This document shows, one piece after another, positions 58,204-64,000 of a DNA stretch of 64,000 nt. The stretch comes from Euryodendron excelsum (taxonomy: Eukaryota; Streptophyta; Magnoliopsida; Ericales; Pentaphylacaceae): the NCBI GenBank assembly GCA_033060915.1, contig CM065378.1, positions 16,775,501 through 16,839,500 on the forward strand, read 5' to 3'. The first letter of the stretch is position 1. Each line of letters starts with the position of its first letter. Position numbers and translations under genes: made by a program. Below the pieces are notes generated by a model that saw only the letters and a program-made list of their open reading frames with translations, ran no database searches and was not told where the DNA came from.

Positions 58204-61200
58204 TGATGATGTAGCTATCTCATGGTGTCTTGCCCTCAGGCCTTCGACGAGCTCTCTCTCTCTCGTTGGCGCATGATCTCCTACTCTAAGCACATCGGTG
58301 TGGTACCTGCCAAGGACCCTCTGATGATCAAGTTAGATTTTGGAGAATATGGTTACTCAAGAATGTAGTTTGCTAGGGTTATTCTTTGATGCGTACCTAG
58401 TGAAGAAGGTCTTTATTTTCTCTTTCTATGCATGCATGGGAGTGGTTGGCGATATTTCCACGTGGCGGTATTTTATTGGAGGGTCAGATCTGTAGCAGGA
58501 CACTTGAGTAGTTTGTTGTCCTACTCCGCATGTGGTGTGTGTCAGGACAGCATCAGGGGTGAGGGCGATTGTCCCTCTCACACTCCACGTTTGTGTCAAG
58601 AACACGCTACTGTATCCAGTGTCAGTTGTGGGCCCTTTCGATGCCTGTCACGCCCTGATTTTTTGCACTCGAGGAATACTCACATAAGCAGGAAAAATGT
58701 TGTACTCTCTCGTTAGAACTCACCCTCCTAGAAAAATGAGTGCGACTAGGTTTGAATTGAAAGTTGATTTGAATAAAGGGCTTTTAGAAAAGATTTGGAG
58801 TTGCCACCTAACTTGATTAAGGTGAGTTAGGTCACCTAAAAACTGACAATAATCCGAAGACTACACTTATGGTTTTTGAAAAAGGTTTTGAAAATACTAC
58901 CTCCAGAGAGGGTTTTTAAGAAAACAGGTTATTTGGCAACCTTTGGAAAATATTTAGCCTTTTTTGAAAAATAACTCCTTTTGGTCTTTGGAATCAATGA
59001 TCTAGGTTCGGAGGTTGGTTACGTGTAGGGAAGACGCACTAAGCCATCACCCTACCCCGCCCTTTCAGTACCTACATGTCAATCTACCCTAGATTCACCT
59101 ATGAGAGTCTTTAATTAACATATGTTCAATCCTATTCACTTTGAAAAACAATGTTTGAAAAAAATATGATGCATGATATGCAAGTGCAATAGAAGAGGGA
59201 AAATGGAAAATAGATTTGGAAAGAGACTAATTTGAAATTGAGTTAATTTGAAAATAGATTTGAATTTGGAAAGTTAAAAAATTTGGAAATAGAAATTTAA
59301 AATTGAAAATTTGAAAATAAATTGGAGATTTGGAAAGATTTTGGAATTTGAAATTTGAAAGATATGGAGGAATTTGAAATTTGAAAGAAGTTGTAGAATT
59401 TGAAATTAGAAAAAAAAAAAAATGTTGTGACCGCACCCATGAGGGTAGAATTGAAAGTTTGAAAAGTGTTGTGACCGCACCTATGAAGGTTGCCTATGTA
59501 TCCCTTTGGGGGAATCAGGTCAGTCGTAGTTCGGACCAGAGTCCGATTGAAAATAGAAGAGTTGATTTGAAGAAGGAGATTGAACTGGAAATTGAATTGG
59601 AAGATTGAGAGATTGAACTTTGAATAGAGGATTGAAAATTGAAATTTGAAATTTTGGAATTGAAAAGATTGAATTTTGATTTGGAAAAATAGAACTTGGA
59701 AGAAAGGTTTAGACTTGTTTTGGAAAGATGGGAGTTTAGAAAACCTAAACTTAAGAAAGATGAGACTTAGGAAAGACTCGAGAGTTTAAGAAAGATTGGA
59801 TTTAAGAAAGGTTCGAATTAGGAAAGGTCCGATTTAAGAAGTTCCGTTTTAAGAAAGTGTCATTTTAGGAAAGTTTTCGAATTAGGAAAGTTTTGACTTA
59901 GGGAAGTTTTGAAAATTGGAAAGTTTCAATTTAGGAAATGTTTGAATTAAGAAAGTTTTGTTTTAGGAAATGTTTGAAAAAGGAAAATTTCATTTTAGGA
60001 AAGGTTTTGAAATTAGGAAGTTTTGAAAGTTGGAAAGTTTTGAAATTAGAAAAAATTTAACTTAAGAAAGTTTTGAATTTAGAAAACATTGAATTTGGAA
60101 AGATTTGAAATTTAGAGAGTTTAAGAGTTAAAAAAATTTTAGAATTTTAGAAAATCTTGAAATTAAGAAAGGTTTGAGCTTAGGAAAGATTTGAAAACTT
60201 AGATTTGGAAAGTTAAGATTTGAAAAGGGGTAGGATTAGGAAAGGGTTGAATTAGGAAAGATTTAAAAGTTGAGTTTTAAAATTTAAGAAAGATTTTTAT
60301 ATTCAAGTTTTGGAAACTTAAGATTTAGGAAAGTGGAGGATTAGGAAAGATTCGATTTAGGAAAGATTCGGATTTTGAAATTTAAAGAAAGATTTGAAGT
60401 TTAGGTTTAGGAAACTTATGGTTTAGGAAGGTAGGAAATTAGGAAGGAATTGAATTTAAGAAAGGTTTGGATTAAGAAGGGATTAAATTTGGCTTCTAAA
60501 AGAAAAATGTTTGATTTTGTTTCCAAAAACGGAAGATTGGATCTAGTTTCCTAAACGGGAAGATTGGATTTGGTCAAAAATTTGAAAAGGAAAGTTTTAG
60601 AAACCCTAACCTTGGAAAACTATAGTTTTGACGTAGAAAATAGGTTTTGAAAATATGTATAGTTTTGATGTAGAAAACAAAAGGTTTTGGAAACCTAGGT
60701 TTGGGGCAAAGTTTGAAAACCATGTTTTTTGGAAGAAAATTAGGGTTTCCTGATGGTTAGCTCTAGGGCTTGACTTGGGCTTTAAGAAAAGAGATTTTTG
60801 GAAAGTACATTTTTGGAAACGAAGGTTTTGGAAGGAAAATCCTAGGGAGGAGTTTTTGGAAAGTGAAATTGAAGATAGAGTTTTTGGAAAAAGATTTTAA
60901 AAAGGAGTTTTTGGAAAGTGTGTTTTTGGAAACGAAGGTTTTGGAAGGAAAATCCTAGAAGGGAATTTCTAGAAGGGAGATTTTGGGAAAGAGAGTTTTC
61001 GGAAAGATTTTTAAAGAGAGTTTTTCTAATAAAGAGACCTAGGGAACGTTTTTGAAAAGTGGACTTTGAAGAGAGCGTTTTGGAAAGGAGTTGAAAAACG
61101 GAGCTTGGGAAAATAGATTTTTGGAATGAGTTTTTGAAAACAATTTTGGAAAGAAGAGTTTTTGGGAAGTATGTTGAAAAAGAAGATTTTTAGGAAGAGA

Positions 61201-62118
61201 TTTTTGAAGAGAGAGCTTTTTGGAAAGTATAAAAAACGTCTCACTTTCCTAAAGCAATTCTAACTATAAGAAAGCTAGAACTACTTTAGGAAAACGGTTT
61301 TGAAAACAACAAGATTTGAAAATATGGACCATATTGGTCACTTTAAATGTAACACTTTCCTAAAACAATCCTAGCCATGGAAAGGCTAGAATCACCCTAG
61401 GATTGTGATTTTGAAAACATGTTTTGAAAAAGAGATTTTGATGCAACTTTGAAAATAAGTTTGAAAACAATTTTGAAAAACGAGTTTGAAAACGACTCTT
61501 GGAAGATGAAAGACCATGATATGCACAATGTAATTTTGGGGTCGTGAACATACGAGGTTAAGGCTTCACCACATAATCAAGGAGGCCGGACCCACGTGGT
61601 CTCTGGTTAGACTAGAAGAAAGCCCCCGACACGGTGACTCTCCAATAGTCCAATCCTGCACATGGACCGGGAATCCCCTTGTTTCAAGCATGCAAAGAAA
61701 GGGGGGGGAAAGAGATGGGGGATTAAAATAGAGAAAACCCAAATGGGTTAGGAGAGAGAAGAGAGAGGGGGGAAGTGCGAAAATTTAAAGAGAAAGCCTA
61801 CCTTGTATCTTCTTTAATTTGCGTGCCTTGCTTGTCTTCGGTCTTCGGTCTTCGTCTTGATCTTCGTCTTCAATCTTCAAGAGTTGTCTTCAAGCTTTAG
61901 ATTGCAGCTCTTCAAGTCTTCAAAGGAGGGTTGAAGGCTAGGGTATGAGTGTATGGGGGTGTATAGAAGTGTATAGGAGGCTAGGGTTTAGTGTATAGTG
62001 GCTAGGGTTTGGAAAACCTAAGAAAGCTAGGGTTTTTAGGGTGCACAAGCTCTGTATATCGAAATATATGATTTTTGGTTTGAGTTTGCGGATCCTTTTC
62101 ACGTTGAATAAGGCCCCG

Positions 62119-62128
62119 TATTTATAGA
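62119..62128 (+). promoter_or_regulatory. putative TATA box in giant insertion copy 2
   Basis: CCGTATTTATAGAGGTTGG. Conserved in position with copy 1. Confidence 0.45.
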
Positions 62129-63165
62129 GGTTGGACAACACTGGCGCCTGTTGCAGTGGCGCCAGGCCAAAGTTTACACTGGCGCCACTGCCAGGCCCTT
62201 TTTTGGCTTGCCATTTAGGAAATGTTTAAGGTCGGCAAGCAACGTATCTTTGACTAGATTTGGGCGCCTGTACTAGTGACTACCATGCAATTTTTAGCCT
62301 GGCTTCACTAGGAGTGGCTCTGGAAAGTCTGGAAATGATTTGGAGGAGCCGGGAATGACCCGGAAGGCCGGAAAGGAGCAAGAACACTTAAAATAGTGTC
62401 CTGGAGGTATTTGACTTGAAAAGTGAGGATAAGATGTGTCGGAAAGGTTGATCGGGCCTTTAGGGGTAAAACGGTCAATCGAACTGGGAAACTGCCGGGA
62501 CAGACTCGGATTGTCCCGGAAAAAGACTTGGGATCTGGAAACATTATTTAGAATGTTCCCGGAGGTTGCTGGTTTGATTTCCAGAGCCGGCGTGGTCGGA
62601 AAAGGAGACCGGCCCACCAGGGGCAAAACGGTCATTTCGCACCGGGTTGGCCGGAACTGACTCGGAATGATCCGAAAAGGTAAAAGGAGGTTGAGAACAC
62701 TATAAAAAGTAGTCTCAGGAGGTTACCGGTTTGATACCCAGAGCCGGTATGGTCGAAAAAGGAGACCGGCCCACTAGGGGCAAAACGATCATTTTGTACC
62801 GGGTTGGCCGAAACTGACTCGGAATGATCCAGAAAGGTAAAGGAAGGTTGAAAATACTATAAGAAGCAATCTCAAAGGGTTACCGGTTTGATACCCAAAG
62901 CCGGTGTGGTTCCCGGGGCATTCGGATGCCTAGGGGCAAAATGGTCATTTTGACCGGAAAGTCTCGGAAAAGGTCCAAAGGGAAGTTTGGTCATTTTTCA
63001 CTGAAGTGGGCTAACAGACACTGGTGTTGACCTGGATTTTGAGTGTTTCCGCCACTTTAACGGCGATCGTCATGACACAGGGGTTTGTTGGCAATTCCCT
63101 ATATCGACCTATTTATGAGTATTTCCACTACTCTAACGGTTTTGTGAGGAGTTTCGCTACTCGGA

Positions 63166-63595
63166 CCGTCTCGAGGAATAAACTGTCTCGAGAGAGGGAT
63201 TGGAAAGGGGACTTATCGTCTCCAAAGAGACGTGCCTAAGTTGGAACCGTCTCGAGGAATAAACTGTCTCGAGAGTAGGATTGGAAAGGGGATTTATCGC
63301 CTCCGAGGAGACGTGCCTAGGATTGGAACCATCTCGATGAACAAACTGTCTCGAGAGAGGAGTTGGAAATGGGTCTTACCGTCTTCGAAAAGACGTGCCT
63401 AGGATTGGAACCGTCTCGAGAGATGGGTTGGAAAGGGGTCTTACCGTCTTTAAAAAGACGTGACTGGATTGGAATCGTCTCGAGGAATAAACTGTCTCGA
63501 GTGAGGGATTGAAAAGGGGACTTATCGCCTCGAAAAGACGTGCCTAGGATTGGAACCGTCTCGAGGAATAAACTGTCTCGAGAGTGGGGTTGGAA
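63166..63595 (+). repeat. ~80-bp tandem array in copy 2, about 5 copies
   Basis: The same CCGTCTCGAGGAATAAACTGTCTCGAG unit as in copy 1 begins at 63166 and recurs near 63247, 63327, 63472 and 63557. One shortened unit lies near 63408. Confidence 0.88.
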
Positions 63596-63939
63596 TCGGA
63601 AAGGAAAGTACAATGCCCCTAAGGGCATTTTGGTCATTTTGCCTCTATTCAGGCCCGCAAAGCGATGGACAGACGGGATTTAGACCTAGAGAATTGGTTT
63701 CGATAGGAATATGTCCACAATGACTTGAAAACAAGTCTGGACGGAGTGTAGACTGTCGAACGGTCAAAAATGAAGTGCTTACAATGCCATAGGAAGAGCA
63801 ATATGGGGGGTAGGACCAAGTGCTTGTTCGAGGGCAAAAGGTCCGATTCTATCTCTACCTGACCGCAAGCTTGTGATGAGGCCTGGTTTGATTGGGGAAG
63901 ATTGCAAGAGGATAACAGCTAGGTCGGGAAACGTTACTA

Positions 63940-64000
63940 CTAGCTACTGCTACCATCATGAACCTACCACCGATTCACATGGCCAAAATAGACACACTCA
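63940..64000. other. right flank of element B
   Basis: Sixty-one bases of unassigned sequence at the window edge. Confidence 0.5.

Larger units (their letters stand above)
58646..63783 (+). mobile_element. giant non-coding insertion, copy 2 (5138 bp; solo LTR or LARD, Ogre-like)
   Basis: It starts TGTCACGCCCTGATTTTTTGC and ends GTGCTTACA, with a perfect ATGCC duplication (58641-58645 and 63784-63788). It is collinear with copy 1 throughout: the GCCACCTAACTTGATT motif, the C-poor GAAAG tract, a TATA box and the terminal tandem array, with substitutions and small indels. It lies in the same orientation as copy 1 and opposite to element B, and splits the 5' LTR of B. No coding domain. The different target duplications show two separate insertions. 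Confidence 0.78.
47742..63939 (-). mobile_element. Tat-like Ty3/gypsy element B carrying two nested insertions (16.2 kb span)
   Basis: The LTR at 47742-48357 pairs with a split LTR at 58204-58645 plus 63784-63939. The interior holds an antisense ORF, integrase, archaeal-type RNase H and RNase H remnants, and a primer-like site at 58189-58203. Without the two inserted 5-kb sequences element B is about 5.7 kb. Gag, protease and reverse transcriptase are missing: the sequence passes straight from RNase H (to about 58185) into the primer site. LTR ends are worn (TA instead of TG at the left, ...CACTA instead of CA), and I could not fix the target duplication. Related to element A but diverged. 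Confidence 0.82.
58204..63939 (-). repeat. element B 5' LTR, split by giant insertion copy 2
   Basis: The left part is 58204-58645 (TGATGATGTAGCTATCTCATGG...) and the right part is 63784-63939 (...GGGAAACGTTACTA). Together they match the 3' LTR at 47742-48357. Confidence 0.8.

Noticed and set aside
47737..63944. ACTAC as target duplication of element B
   Set aside because: ACTAC also occurs at the inner LTR edge near 48354, and LTR ends are worn, so the match is not diagnostic.

Overview
The window is plant nuclear DNA, most likely from a eudicot. The evidence is multi-exon genes with GT-AG introns, plant-type subtilases, a RING-H2 protein, an ankyrin-repeat gene, CT/GA-rich microsatellites, AT-rich spacers and many LTR retrotransposons of plant lineages (chromovirus, Tat-like, Ogre-like, copia). 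No prokaryotic, organellar or viral genome features are seen. The species cannot be named from the sequence.

Layout. 1-1944 is the 3' end of a Tat-like gypsy element on the + strand with an antisense ORF and its 3' LTR. 6264-11944 is a compact, young chromovirus on the - strand (two 506-bp LTRs, 11 differences by eye) whose gag-pol frame is broken by one nonsense codon. 12215-12808 is a single-exon RING-H2 gene. 14095-19013 is an old, decayed copia element on the - strand. 19504-22955 and 26019-29758 are two tandem SBT3-like subtilase genes on the - strand; both can be assembled by hand into uninterrupted 10-exon coding sequences (796 and 769 aa) with an intact Asp-His-Asn-Ser set. 32533-36621 is a 4-exon ankyrin-repeat gene (759 aa) on the - strand. 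From 39513 to the end the window is a retrotransposon graveyard: a decayed Tat-like element (39513-46622), then a second one (47742-~63939) carrying two nested insertions.

The two nested insertions (51631-56996 and 58646-63783) are related, essentially non-coding 5.4- and 5.1-kb sequences. They begin with TG (TA in copy 1), end with CA and are flanked by different perfect 5-bp target-site duplications (ACCGT and ATGCC). They look like giant solo LTRs of Ogre-type elements, each with a promoter-like TATA box, a long cytosine-poor tract and an ~81-bp tandem array.

The most interesting shared theme is in the three Tat-like elements. Each has, between pol and the 3' LTR, a module transcribed opposite to pol: a TATA box plus an ORF of the 'putative gypsy-type transposase' class. 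In 39513-46622 the ORF is deleted but the leader and TATA remain. Host genes occupy roughly 12-37 kb and give no sign of acting in one pathway beyond the local duplication of the subtilase.
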